DNA of 64,000 bases from Roseateles violae (GTDB taxonomy: Bacteria > Pseudomonadota > Gammaproteobacteria > Burkholderiales > Burkholderiaceae_C), in NCBI RefSeq assembly GCF_030410485.1, contig NZ_JAUHHC010000003.1, forward strand, positions 248,001 to 312,000, in the 5' to 3' direction. The translations under genes were made by a program, and so were the position numbers. Shown here piece by piece: positions 54,404 through 63,238 of the stretch (the first letter of the stretch is position 1; the number at the start of each line of letters is the position of its first letter). The notes under the pieces were generated by a model that was not told the DNA's origin, ran no database searches, and saw only the letters and a program-made list of their open reading frames with translations.

Positions 54404-55406
54404 GCACACCCTCGGCAATCAAACCTAGCCGCAGCACCAATTGCTTAACTTCCTCGATGGATAGACGCTGGGTATTATGCGAGGTGTAGTCATCGAAAGC
54501 AGACATGCCCGTCTGCCCTTCGACGAAGTACTTGTTGTAATTCAAATCACGCGAGTCTGCCGGTATCCGGAAGTAGTTGCCAAGATCTTCCGCGCGCGCC
54601 ATCTCCTCGCGCGAAACCAGGGACTCATATAGCTTCTCGCCATGCCGAGTTCCGATGACCTTTATCTCATGTTCGGCGCTGACCAATTGCCGCAGAGCTT
54701 CGGCTAGGTCTCCAACGGTTGAGGCCTTGGACTTTTGCACAAAAATATCGCCCGGCTTGGCATGTTCAAAGGCATATAGAACCAGATCCACCGACTCTTC
54801 AAGCGACATCAGGAATCTGGTCATCTGAGGGTCGGTCACTGTCAAGGCCTGCCCATCTCGCAATTGCTGGAGAAACAGAGGAATCACCGAGCCGCTGGAC
54901 GCCATCACATTGCCATAGCGGGTCGCGCACAGAACGGTTTTGCGAGGGTCGCAAAGTCTGGCCTTGGCCACCATCACCTTTTCCATCATGGCCTTGGACA
55001 TGCCCATCGCATTGATGGGGTATACCGCCTTGTCTGTCGACAGAACCACCACGCGGCTGACACCTTGATTCATGGCGGCCCGCATGACATTTTCGGCACC
55101 CATGACATTCGTCTTGACCGCCTCCATCGGGTAAAACTCGCAGGACGGCACCTGTTTCAAGGCAGCGGCATGGAATACGAAGTCCACGCCGCTCAAGGCG
55201 TCATGCACGCTGTCATAGTCCCGTACATCGCCGATGTAGAACTTAACCTTGTCGCAATTGAGTGCGGCCCGCATATCCGCCTGCTTCTTCTCGTCTCGGC
55301 TGAATATCCGTATCTCAGCCAGATTGGATTGCAGGAAACGATCGAGCACAGCATTACCGAAGCTGCCTGTCCCACCCGTGATCAGCAGTACCTTTTCATC
55401 AAACAT
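54396..55406 (-). CDS. fnlA: UDP-GlcNAc 4,6-dehydratase/5-epimerase, FnlA/WbjB (CapD-type)
   Basis: A 336-residue short polysaccharide-biosynthesis SDR. LLITGGTGSFGNAVLDRF is the NAD loop, VFHAAALKQVPSCE follows, and the active site is the family-specific NAMGMSKAMMEKV, where Met replaces the usual Tyr. It lacks the membrane N-terminus of larger CapD proteins. It makes the 4-keto-6-deoxy intermediate on the way to UDP-L-FucNAc. It overlaps fnlC by 8 nt, and lies 30 nt after fnlB. Confidence 0.88.
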   Translation of the reverse strand: MFDEKVLLITGGTGSFGNAVLDRFLQSNLAEIRIFSRDEKKQADMRAALNCDKVKFYIGDVRDYDSVHDALSGVDFVFHAAALKQVPSCEFYPMEAVKTNVMGAENVMRAAMNQGVSRVVVLSTDKAVYPINAMGMSKAMMEKVMVAKARLCDPRKTVLCATRYGNVMASSGSVIPLFLQQLRDGQALTVTDPQMTRFLMSLEESVDLVLYAFEHAKPGDIFVQKSKASTVGDLAEALRQLVSAEHEIKVIGTRHGEKLYESLVSREEMARAEDLGNYFRIPADSRDLNYNKYFVEGQTGMSAFDDYTSHNTQRLSIEEVKQLVLRLGLIAEGVHA

Positions 55407-55436
55407 CTGACTTTTCTCAATTCTTATCGGCCATCT

Positions 55437-56306
55437 TCAGCCAAAAGCGCACATACGCCGCACAAGCTCGGCCCAGTCTGGTGCCAAATATCCCGTGGCT
55501 GCTTGGAATCTCTCCGAGTTGAGCGAACGGTCAATCACCATCCGGGCACTGGGCTCAATGACCACCGAGTGTCCATATTCCTGGGCGACCAATTGAAGCA
55601 GATCGAACTTGCTGATGGGGCTCGCCGATACATGATAAATCCCCCTCAGCCCGGAATGAGGCAATACATGCTCCTCAATCACACGCGCAAGCTCGACCGT
55701 TGGCAAGCCGGAAAAGATAGCGCGGGTATAGCCTTGAACAGAGCCTTGCTGGCCAAGAAACCAAGCTACCAGGCCCCGTTGGCTGCTCAGTTCGTGCCCG
55801 ATGATAGATGTGCGCAGCGTGACCGCATGCTCGGCATCAACTTCGCCCATGAGCTTGCTTAGGCCATAGAGATCCCGCGCATCGGGTGGATCGTGCTCGC
55901 GATAGCCACCGACCGCGCCGGAGAAAACGCAATCGGTACTGACATGAATCATTCGCGCGCCCGCCAGACGGCATAGCCCAGCCAAGCGATGAGGTAACAG
56001 CGCATTGATCGGCAAGGCAAGCAAGGGGTCGTCGGCTGCCGCCAATTGTTTAACAAGCCCAACGCAATTGATGACGACATCCGGCTTGCCCTGCGCAATC
56101 ACACCGGCCAACTGGTCCGCGCACCCGACATCGATCCCTGTGATGAGTTCAGCCCGCGGCGCTGCCGATTGAAGCTTCTGCTTCGCGCCGGCATCTCGCA
56201 TCACACCGCAAACGCTGTATCGCGGATCCCGCGCAAACCAGCGCAGCACGGCATGGCCCAGCATTCCACTGGCACCGAGCACAAGCATGCGATACGGCTT
56301 CGTCAC
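55437..56306 (-). CDS. fnlB: RmlD-like reductase, FnlB/WbjC
   Basis: A 289-residue SDR of the RmlD/WbjC type. MLVLGASGMLGHAVLRWFA binds NAD(P), and the catalytic Tyr-x-x-x-Lys is in DLYGLSKLMGE. VINCVGLVKQL and STDCVFSGAVGGYREHD support the group. It should reduce the 4-keto sugar made by FnlA, before FnlC acts. It is the first of the three fnl genes on this strand. Confidence 0.87.
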   Translation of the reverse strand: MTKPYRMLVLGASGMLGHAVLRWFARDPRYSVCGVMRDAGAKQKLQSAAPRAELITGIDVGCADQLAGVIAQGKPDVVINCVGLVKQLAAADDPLLALPINALLPHRLAGLCRLAGARMIHVSTDCVFSGAVGGYREHDPPDARDLYGLSKLMGEVDAEHAVTLRTSIIGHELSSQRGLVAWFLGQQGSVQGYTRAIFSGLPTVELARVIEEHVLPHSGLRGIYHVSASPISKFDLLQLVAQEYGHSVVIEPSARMVIDRSLNSERFQAATGYLAPDWAELVRRMCAFG

Positions 56307-56368
56307 AAAGTATCTCCCGAACGATTGATGGCAGGCTGCCGCGCGGTCACAAGGATGGCCATCATTGC

Positions 56369-57292
56369 TCAGGCCAAACGTGTAGAACCCTTAATGCGAT
56401 AGAAGCTGCGGCGCACGAAGCCCACGATCAGCTGGCGCCAGATGCCCCCATCCAGCGCCAACGCTGGATGACGTATCAATGCCTGCAGGAACCTACGCAG
56501 AGCCAAAGACACCCGGCCTGACTGCGCATGATGCTTCGATGCAATGGCCAAGGCCCGGGCGATCGCTCTCTCGCCATGCGTCGCTCCGGACTGCACAGAC
56601 CAGAACGCTTCCATCACGCCGACAATCTCCTCGGCCCGCTTAAAGGTGATGACGGAGAACGATGCCTGCCCTTCATGAATGCGGTACTCCGACAAACATT
56701 CGGGCACCCGCACAAACCGCCCCACGCGCACTGCACGCAGCCAAAACTCGAAATCGGGCACTTGGCGCAGGCCAGCCTGCCAGCCGCCGACCTGCTCAAA
56801 CACCGTTCGGCGGAACAAGGCCCCTGCACCAGGTTGACAGATCAAATCGACGCACAGCCGCTGTTCATCGAAGTTCTCGGTACGGACTTCGCGCAAACGC
56901 GCGCCCTTGGCATCGATCAGCCAGAAGTCGCAGTAGGCCACCGCGGCCGACGGATTGTCTTCGAGCGCCTTGACCAAGGTACTCACTGCGTTCGGGCACA
57001 GGCAGTCATCCGAACTCAGATACGCCAGGATCAGCCCACGGGACATCGTCCAGCCCCGATTCAATGTCGCGGCTTGCCCGGCATTGGCCTGCGTATGAAC
57101 GCTCACCCGCCCGGGGTATTCGTCGGCATATCGCTGAGCGACCGCTAACGAGTCGTCGCTCGATCCATCGTCGATAACGATGTATTCCAGCGCAGGGTAA
57201 TCCTGGGCCAGCACGCTCTCGATCGTCGCTCCCAGAAACTCGGCCTGGTTGTACACGGGAGTAACGATGCTGACGAGTACAGGATCTTTCAT
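56369..57292 (-). CDS. Family 2 glycosyltransferase
   Basis: A 307-residue GT-A enzyme. VSIVTPVYNQAEFLGATIES begins the fold, VIDDGSSDDSLAVA follows, and the D-x-D region is YLSSDDCLCPNAV. QPGAGALFRRTVFEQVGGW and PDFEFWLRAV are typical of polysaccharide GT2 enzymes. The start at 57292 overlaps the flippase stop (ATGA), so the pair is translationally coupled. It may transfer FucNAc, as the fnl genes follow. Confidence 0.85.
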   Translation of the reverse strand: MKDPVLVSIVTPVYNQAEFLGATIESVLAQDYPALEYIVIDDGSSDDSLAVAQRYADEYPGRVSVHTQANAGQAATLNRGWTMSRGLILAYLSSDDCLCPNAVSTLVKALEDNPSAAVAYCDFWLIDAKGARLREVRTENFDEQRLCVDLICQPGAGALFRRTVFEQVGGWQAGLRQVPDFEFWLRAVRVGRFVRVPECLSEYRIHEGQASFSVITFKRAEEIVGVMEAFWSVQSGATHGERAIARALAIASKHHAQSGRVSLALRRFLQALIRHPALALDGGIWRQLIVGFVRRSFYRIKGSTRLA

Positions 57293-58785
57293 GGCTGAAG
57301 CACTGACATAGAAGACGAGCGGCTCAGGCGCCACCCAATAAAAAATGCCATCGCGAATACCAGCATCAGCCAGACGGCACGGATCAATGTCGAAGAAATG
57401 GCAGCTCCTGCGAACGAGAGTGCCGCGAACGCAGCCGCCAGCGGTATCGCAGTACCGCCCTCCTTGAAAGCACGGCCAATTGCAGCGCCCCGCTGGCGAT
57501 ACACCAGATAGAACAGTGCCGCAGAATCAGCACAGATCCGTATCAACCAGGCCAGTGCTGCCCCCTTCAAGCCCATGCTGGTACACAGCCCCCATAGCAC
57601 CACCAGAAAGATGGGCAACTCGATGCAATAGAGCAAGGCCGGGGCGCGGTACTGCCCCGCGCCGTGCAACCAGGTCAGGGGAACGTGGGCCAAGCAATTG
57701 ATCAGGATACCGATGGCGAAGATCTGCAGCAAGGGTGCAATTTCTTGTGCAAAACTTTCCCCGACCCATGCCTGCATCAATTCGATGGCAAACAGATTGA
57801 GCCCGGCCGCGATCGGCAACACGCAAAGAAAAAGCACTCCGAGCGCACGATCGAAAATCCGCCAGCCGTCCGCGTCCCGTCGAGCAGTTTTGGCGGCGAA
57901 AGCCGGCAGGAGAACGGAGGTCATGGCCGCTGGAATAATCCATACCTTGGTGACCAGTTCTTGCGGCGTGGCATAGAGCGCCACCGCCGCCGCGGATATC
58001 GTCGTTCCTATCAGAAAGCGGTCGACATAGCCCATGAATGGGCTGATCAGATTGCTCAGCGTCAGCCACCCTCCGGACACCAACAGGGGGCGGAACCAGG
58101 TACGCTGAGGCAGCATGCGACCACGCAGCTGCGGCACGGCATGCCACGCAAGCCCCCCGTGTACAGCACAGCCAATGATGCGCCCCCCCGCGAGCGCCCA
58201 TGCCATCCAGACCAGATCCGGCCCGGCGAATATCAGCACCAGCCATGGCCCTGCAAAAGTCCACAGACCGATCGGGAGACGAACGCAATTCAAGGCAAAG
58301 AATGCGTGACGCGCCTCCAGCATGCCGCGCAGACCCGCCGTCAGCACAATGAATGGCATTGCCACCCCCATGACCATCGCCGCGCGAACGGCAGCCTCTG
58401 GATGTGCGCTGATCTTCAGCATGCCGCCCCCCCAAGGCGCCAGCACCAGCATCAGAACACCACCAACGCTGCCCAGAACTGCCATCAAAGCCAGTGCCGT
58501 GGCACTGGCGGGGCCGACCTCGTCATCACGATCTTGGTCGAACAAGATAGACAGCTGCTGCGTCAGAGACCGACCCAGGCCCAAGTCAAACAAGCCGAAG
58601 TAGCTGGTAATCGCCCAGATCAGCATCAACAGCCCAAAGCGCTCGGCCCCAAGCCCCTCCAGCAGCGCCGGGATGGCTCCCAGAGCGAGCAATAAAGGTG
58701 CGCCTAGCCCAATTAGATTGAATATTGTGTGTCGGGCGAGCTTCAAAGGCGTGCTTGGCGCAGCAAAAACGTTGGCGCATCGCAT
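57289..58785 (-). CDS. Wzx-type flippase, second copy
   Basis: A 498-residue membrane protein with 12-14 helices of the polysaccharide transport type. LARHTIFNLIGLGAPLLLA and LGAERFGLLMLIWAITSYFG, then FDLGLGRSLTQQLS, mirror the first flippase at 44007-45521, although the two are clearly diverged. It begins a minus-strand run flippase-glycosyltransferase-fnlBAC. The start is uncertain; the ATG at 58785 removes an unlikely 21-residue extension. Confidence 0.85.
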   Translation of the reverse strand: MRCANVFAAPSTPLKLARHTIFNLIGLGAPLLLALGAIPALLEGLGAERFGLLMLIWAITSYFGLFDLGLGRSLTQQLSILFDQDRDDEVGPASATALALMAVLGSVGGVLMLVLAPWGGGMLKISAHPEAAVRAAMVMGVAMPFIVLTAGLRGMLEARHAFFALNCVRLPIGLWTFAGPWLVLIFAGPDLVWMAWALAGGRIIGCAVHGGLAWHAVPQLRGRMLPQRTWFRPLLVSGGWLTLSNLISPFMGYVDRFLIGTTISAAAVALYATPQELVTKVWIIPAAMTSVLLPAFAAKTARRDADGWRIFDRALGVLFLCVLPIAAGLNLFAIELMQAWVGESFAQEIAPLLQIFAIGILINCLAHVPLTWLHGAGQYRAPALLYCIELPIFLVVLWGLCTSMGLKGAALAWLIRICADSAALFYLVYRQRGAAIGRAFKEGGTAIPLAAAFAALSFAGAAISSTLIRAVWLMLVFAMAFFIGWRLSRSSSMSVLQP

Positions 58786-58926
58786 TGTACAAGTCCAATA
58801 CCCGACTCGGCCGGCAGTCTCCGGGCCGTCGGAGGCTGCTGGTAACATCGTGGCTTCTTCCCGATTTGTGCACTGCTTGCTCGCCGGCAGGCCGAACGAT
58901 CATCTTTGCCGTCAAGATTTTTTGCC

Positions 58927-59130
58927 ATGTCCATCGTTCGACACATATTCCTGGTTCTCCTTGTGCTTTGGGCGACCACAAGTCCGGCATATGCATACAT
59001 CGATGGCGGTTCCGCACACCTGCTGATCCAGGGCTTGATTGCTGCGGCAGTAGGCGCGCTGTACTACCTGCGTCATCCGAAGGAAATCTGGCGCTCCCTT
59101 AAAAAGCGCTGGAAGCGCGATCGTTCCTGA
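58927..59130 (+). CDS. Small membrane protein with AYIDGGS motif
   Basis: A 67-residue protein. A signal-like or membrane segment comes first (about residues 1-26), then AYAYIDGGSAHLLIQGLIAAAVGALYYL forms a second hydrophobic stretch in which Y-I-D-G-G-S replaces the usual Y-I/L-D-P-G-x-G-S of such small proteins. The tail is basic (SLKKRWKRDR). Family members often lie next to sulfatase-type genes. Its stop overlaps the next gene by 1 nt (TGATG). Function unknown. An ATG at 58906 is an alternative start. Confidence 0.7.
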   Translation: MSIVRHIFLVLLVLWATTSPAYAYIDGGSAHLLIQGLIAAAVGALYYLRHPKEIWRSLKKRWKRDRS

Positions 59131-60500
59131 TGCGGGTGAGCTTTCGCGACCCCGCCGGGCACCTGGAAGACAATGGCCAACGGATTCTTCGTCACGTTCA
59201 GGTCAGCGCACGGGCCGAAACCGAGGCCTTGCTCGACAGCGATCTGTACCGACAGCTGACACAGGAGCGCCTGCTGATCGGCGCCAGCAGCGTCGCGGTC
59301 CAATCGGACGGCGGTCTGCTGCTTGAGCATCCCCGGATTGCGTTGCCGAGCTATCCCTTCGAATGGACACCCGGCATGCTGGCGGACGCGGCGCGGCTGA
59401 CCCTGGACATTCAAAGACGAGCTTGGGCGCAGGGTTGGACCCTGAAGGACGCTGCCGCCAACAATGTGCTGTTCGACGGTCAGCATCCGGTGTTCTGTGA
59501 CCTGCTGTCATTGCGTCGCAGGCAAGGGGACGATGCTCCCGGCTGGCAGGCCTATGGCCAGTTCGTCAGGCATTTCGTCCTGCCCTTGCTCGCGGTCGCC
59601 GAGCTGGGTCGCATGCCTCGGGACGTGTTCCTCGCGCACCGCGACGGGCTGCGGGCCGCAGAGATCTCCCCCTTCATCCCCTGGTATTCGCAGATGAGTC
59701 TGGCCATGTGGCTGCATGTCAGGCTGCCCGCTCGACTGGAGCGACGCCGGATCAGCCAAGCCCAGCGCACCGCGGCCAATAGGCCGACAAGCAACGCCGG
59801 CGACGGCACGCCCTGGCTGTTAAACAATCTGCAGGGCTTTATCGATCGGCTGAGCAGCGGCCATCAACTGAGCACATGGAGCGCCTATACCGGCAATCGC
59901 GACCACTATGCGGACGCAGAGCTCGAGGCCAAACGCAGGGCCATCGCCAGCATTGTGGCCGAGGGTCGCTACGCATGCGTGCTGGACGTGGGAGCCAACA
60001 ACGGCGAATTTTCTCGGCTTGCGGCACAGCATGGTGCTCGCCAGGTTGTCGCGCTCGACAATGATCTCAATGCATTGGATGTGCTGCATCGCGATAGCCG
60101 CACGGCCGGACTTCCCATTCAATGCCTGCACGCCGACATGGCGCGCCCCACGCCAGCAACCGGCTGGCAACTGAACGAGACGCTACCCCTGCCGGAGCGC
60201 TTCGCGCAGCGTTTCGATCTGGTATTGATGCTGGCCGTCGTCCATCATCTGGTCGTGACCGAGCGTTTGCCGCTGCCGCAGTTGTTCGAGACCTTATCAA
60301 ACTACTGCCGCGATACATTGCTGATCGAATTCGTGCCGCGCGATGATCCACGCTTCATCGAGATCGCCGGACCCAATATTGCCCTGTTCGACCATTGGGA
60401 TCTGAGCTACTTTCTGGCCGCCGCCCAACCCTGGTTCGATCTGCGGCAGGAGATCCCCATCTCCAGCCAACGCCGCTTGCTGCGCCTACGGCGGCGTTGA
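59130..60500 (+). CDS. NoeA-like SAM methyltransferase with kinase-like N-terminal half
   Basis: A 456-residue protein. The C-terminal half (about 275-456) is a class I methyltransferase, with motif I VLDVGANNGEF (284-294) and an acidic Asp310 in VVALDND, then MLAVVHHLV. The N-terminal half has GWTLKDAAANNVLFDGQHP and VFCDLLSL: Asp107, Asn112 and Asp124 are placed like the catalytic Asp/Asn and the metal-binding Asp of small-molecule kinases. This arrangement is known in NoeA-related proteins. It overlaps the small membrane protein gene by 1 nt and lies 4 nt before the sulfatase-like gene. Confidence 0.8.
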   Translation: MRVSFRDPAGHLEDNGQRILRHVQVSARAETEALLDSDLYRQLTQERLLIGASSVAVQSDGGLLLEHPRIALPSYPFEWTPGMLADAARLTLDIQRRAWAQGWTLKDAAANNVLFDGQHPVFCDLLSLRRRQGDDAPGWQAYGQFVRHFVLPLLAVAELGRMPRDVFLAHRDGLRAAEISPFIPWYSQMSLAMWLHVRLPARLERRRISQAQRTAANRPTSNAGDGTPWLLNNLQGFIDRLSSGHQLSTWSAYTGNRDHYADAELEAKRRAIASIVAEGRYACVLDVGANNGEFSRLAAQHGARQVVALDNDLNALDVLHRDSRTAGLPIQCLHADMARPTPATGWQLNETLPLPERFAQRFDLVLMLAVVHHLVVTERLPLPQLFETLSNYCRDTLLIEFVPRDDPRFIEIAGPNIALFDHWDLSYFLAAAQPWFDLRQEIPISSQRRLLRLRRR

Positions 60501-60504
60501 CACG

Positions 60505-62019
60505 ATGAATCACTGGCCTTCCCCCGGAGCCCAGGCGCTTCGCTACGCCCTGCTGAGCCTCGCATCCCTGGCCGCCATCGCACTGAGCGAGTCCATCCTC
60601 CAGAGCCCGAGTTCGCTGTACGTCGCCTTCCAGCCCGCGACCTTCGCCAATGAAAGCTGGGCGCTGCTGGCGCTGGTTTCCAGCATGGCGCTGGCAGGCG
60701 CGTGGCTGGACCACCCAGGACGGCAGCGCTGGCTGTCTGCGGCAATCCGCGGACTATTGTTGTTGCTGCTCTTCGTTGGCCTGTTTCAGATATTCAGACG
60801 CACGTTGGCCTCGCCGCTGGTTTTGAGCGCTGCTCTCAAGGCCGGCTTGCTGGGATTGTGCGTTGTTGCCACCATCTCTGCCGCTTGGCGGCTTAAGCCG
60901 GCGGCTCAGTGGCGGCTCGCCTCTGCCTGCGGCATCACCGTACTCGTCATGTTCGCACTGCAGCCTGGCATGCCTGGCTACTTGCTCAATATGCTGTATC
61001 CGCCGCAGGCGAGCCCAGTCATCAGCGATACGCCGCAAGGGGAGAATCCACGCCGCACCATTGTGCTCATCCTTGACGAATGGGATTTTGAGATCTCACA
61101 GCGTGAACAGCTATTCACGTCGGAGCCGATGCGCAGAATGCTGGCTCAGAGCTTCTTTGCTGAGCATGCCATGCCTGCCGGCCCAAGTACTCTCAGTTCA
61201 ATTCCGGGCATGCTCACCGGCAGACGCTTCGGCAAAATCGATAGCGGTGGCGCCGGCTTCTTGCTCAACACGCAGGGTGAGCGTTTCGATGCCAGCACGC
61301 CGATGCTCTTCAACGATTTGGCATCCGCGGGGAGGCCGCATGCAGTGGTCGGCTTCTACCATGACTACTGTGCCGTGGTGCGTACGGCCCGGGCCTGCTA
61401 TGCCGAGCCCGCGCAGTTCTTTCCTGGCTGGTGGTCATCGCTGTCGCGTGCCTTCAAGCGCCAGCAGGAATTCGACTATCCCTATTCGGACTTCCTGCGG
61501 CAATGGAGCGGCACTTTCCAGAAGCTGAGCAATCGAGCCATCGTGGAAGCTGCGGATCCACGCAACACCATGGTCTGGCTGCATTTGAACGTCCCACACC
61601 CCCCGGTAGCCGCAGCCGGCGCAACGCCGCGCTCGCTGATCGAAGACTACCGCGCGAATCTGCAGCAGATGCTGACCCTGATTAGCGAGCTGCAGACCAC
61701 CCTGCAGCGCGCCGGCAACGACAGCGCCCTGGTGCTGACATCGGATCATTGGTTGCGGGAGAAAGAGCTCTGGGCAAGCGTCTACGAGCGCCAGCGCGGC
61801 CCGGGCAGTGGCAGCGCCGGCAAGAGCGACGACCAGCGCGTTCCCTTCATCGTCTGGTTCAGCGGCGCCACAAATCAGGGTATCAGCAGCGCCGTTCCAG
61901 TGAGTACGACGGCGCTGCGCGCGCTGGTGCCGGCCCTGATCGAGGGCCGCATCAACAACCCTTCCGAGGTCGCAGCATTCTTTGCCGAGCGCAAGGATCC
62001 GGTCGAGCCGATCAAATAG
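60505..62019 (+). CDS. Membrane-anchored sulfatase/phosphotransferase-fold protein
   Basis: A 504-residue protein with about five N-terminal membrane helices (to about residue 155) and a periplasmic alkaline-phosphatase-superfamily domain. Metal ligands are suggested by IVLILDEWDFE (about 186-196) and LTSDHWLRE near the C-terminal third; GPSTLSSIPGMLTG holds the probable Thr/Ser nucleophile. Such enzymes hydrolyse sulfate or transfer phospho-groups to glycans in the periplasm. It is the last gene of a coupled three-gene unit and ends 1 nt from the convergent gspF. Confidence 0.82.
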   Translation: MNHWPSPGAQALRYALLSLASLAAIALSESILQSPSSLYVAFQPATFANESWALLALVSSMALAGAWLDHPGRQRWLSAAIRGLLLLLLFVGLFQIFRRTLASPLVLSAALKAGLLGLCVVATISAAWRLKPAAQWRLASACGITVLVMFALQPGMPGYLLNMLYPPQASPVISDTPQGENPRRTIVLILDEWDFEISQREQLFTSEPMRRMLAQSFFAEHAMPAGPSTLSSIPGMLTGRRFGKIDSGGAGFLLNTQGERFDASTPMLFNDLASAGRPHAVVGFYHDYCAVVRTARACYAEPAQFFPGWWSSLSRAFKRQQEFDYPYSDFLRQWSGTFQKLSNRAIVEAADPRNTMVWLHLNVPHPPVAAAGATPRSLIEDYRANLQQMLTLISELQTTLQRAGNDSALVLTSDHWLREKELWASVYERQRGPGSGSAGKSDDQRVPFIVWFSGATNQGISSAVPVSTTALRALVPALIEGRINNPSEVAAFFAERKDPVEPIK

Positions 62020-62020
62020 C

Positions 62021-63238
62021 TCAAACGGCGCCAGTGTTCATTGAGGTGATGGCCATCATGACCGACACCATCAGCACGCCGATGACCGCGCCGATCAGCA
62101 GGATCGCCACCGGTTCGATCAGCGCCATCGCCTGCTTCTGACGCTGGCGAGCGGCCTCGGTCTGCATGCTGCCCAGCGATATCAGCATCGCATCCAAAGT
62201 GCCGGAGCGTTCGCCCACCTTGATCAGATTGAGCCGGGCAGCCGGTATCCAGCGGGAATGCTGGAAGCACTCATAGAGGCTGCGGCCATGCTCGAGCTCG
62301 CGAGTCGACGAGTTGATCAAGCGCGCGAAATCGCGCAGACCGACCGCACCATGCGACAGGCGCAACGCCTCCAGCAGGGGCACGCGGTTGCGCAGCATAG
62401 TGCCCATCAAGGTAGCCCAGCGCCCGACCTCGGCGTCGCGCAGCCATGGCCCAAGCACAGGCGCTTGCGCCAGGCGGTCCATCAACGTCTGGCGCAAACC
62501 CGGGCGCGACAAGGCCACCACCGCACCCATCACCACCGCGGCAGCCAACAGCCCGAGCAGCAGCAGATTGGCCTTCATCGCCACCGCGGTCTCTATCACC
62601 CACATCGAGAACTCCGGCACATTGGCCCGCGAGCCTTTCAATAGCGGCGCAAAGCGTGGGATGACGCCGATGAAGATGATCAGCACGGCCGCCATGCCGG
62701 CCGTCACCAGCACGGCTGGATAGATCAGGGCGTTGCGCAGTTCCTGGGTGATGCGCAAGCTTTGCTCCAGCTGCTCGGCCGCATCGTTCAGCGCACTGGC
62801 AATCTGACCGCTGGCTTCACCAACCCGCACCAGCGTCAGCAGGTGGTCCGGCAGCACCAGGCCGCTATCCAGCACCGCGGCATGCAGGCTTTGACCGGCT
62901 CGCACCGCCTTCAAGGTAAGTGACAGCGCACCGCCGAGCGCCGACTCCGCATGGCCGGCAGCCAGCGAGGACAGCGCCTCCTCCAGCGTAACGCCGGCCT
63001 TCAGCAGGGTTCCGAGCTCACGCAAGGCCACCACCTTGTCGGTCGCCGTGATGTTGCGTCGGCCACGCAGCCCGGGCGCCTGCGCAGCCGCATCCCCGTC
63101 CAGTGACTGCAGCTCCAGCGGGCGCAAGCCTTGGCGCATCAACTCACGCGCCGCTTGCGCCTGATCGCGCGCCTCCACCTGCCCGCTGACCTCGCGGCCC
63201 GCGACATCCTGAGCTCGATATTTGTAGCCGCCGCTCAT
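62021..63238 (-). CDS. gspF: Type II secretion inner-membrane platform protein GspF
   Basis: A 405-residue inner-membrane platform protein of type II secretion or type IV pilus systems. The N-terminus [19 protein letters not shown] and two GspF domains are visible (about 70-190 and 270-395), each with a G-E-x-S-G motif ([26 protein letters not shown]). Three membrane segments lie at about 170-195, 215-240 and 375-398. It overlaps the gspE stop by 4 nt. Confidence 0.93.
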   Translation of the reverse strand: MSGGYKYRAQDVAGREVSGQVEARDQAQAARELMRQGLRPLELQSLDGDAAAQAPGLRGRRNITATDKVVALRELGTLLKAGVTLEEALSSLAAGHAESALGGALSLTLKAVRAGQSLHAAVLDSGLVLPDHLLTLVRVGEASGQIASALNDAAEQLEQSLRITQELRNALIYPAVLVTAGMAAVLIIFIGVIPRFAPLLKGSRANVPEFSMWVIETAVAMKANLLLLGLLAAAVVMGAVVALSRPGLRQTLMDRLAQAPVLGPWLRDAEVGRWATLMGTMLRNRVPLLEALRLSHGAVGLRDFARLINSSTRELEHGRSLYECFQHSRWIPAARLNLIKVGERSGTLDAMLISLGSMQTEAARQRQKQAMALIEPVAILLIGAVIGVLMVSVMMAITSMNTGAV

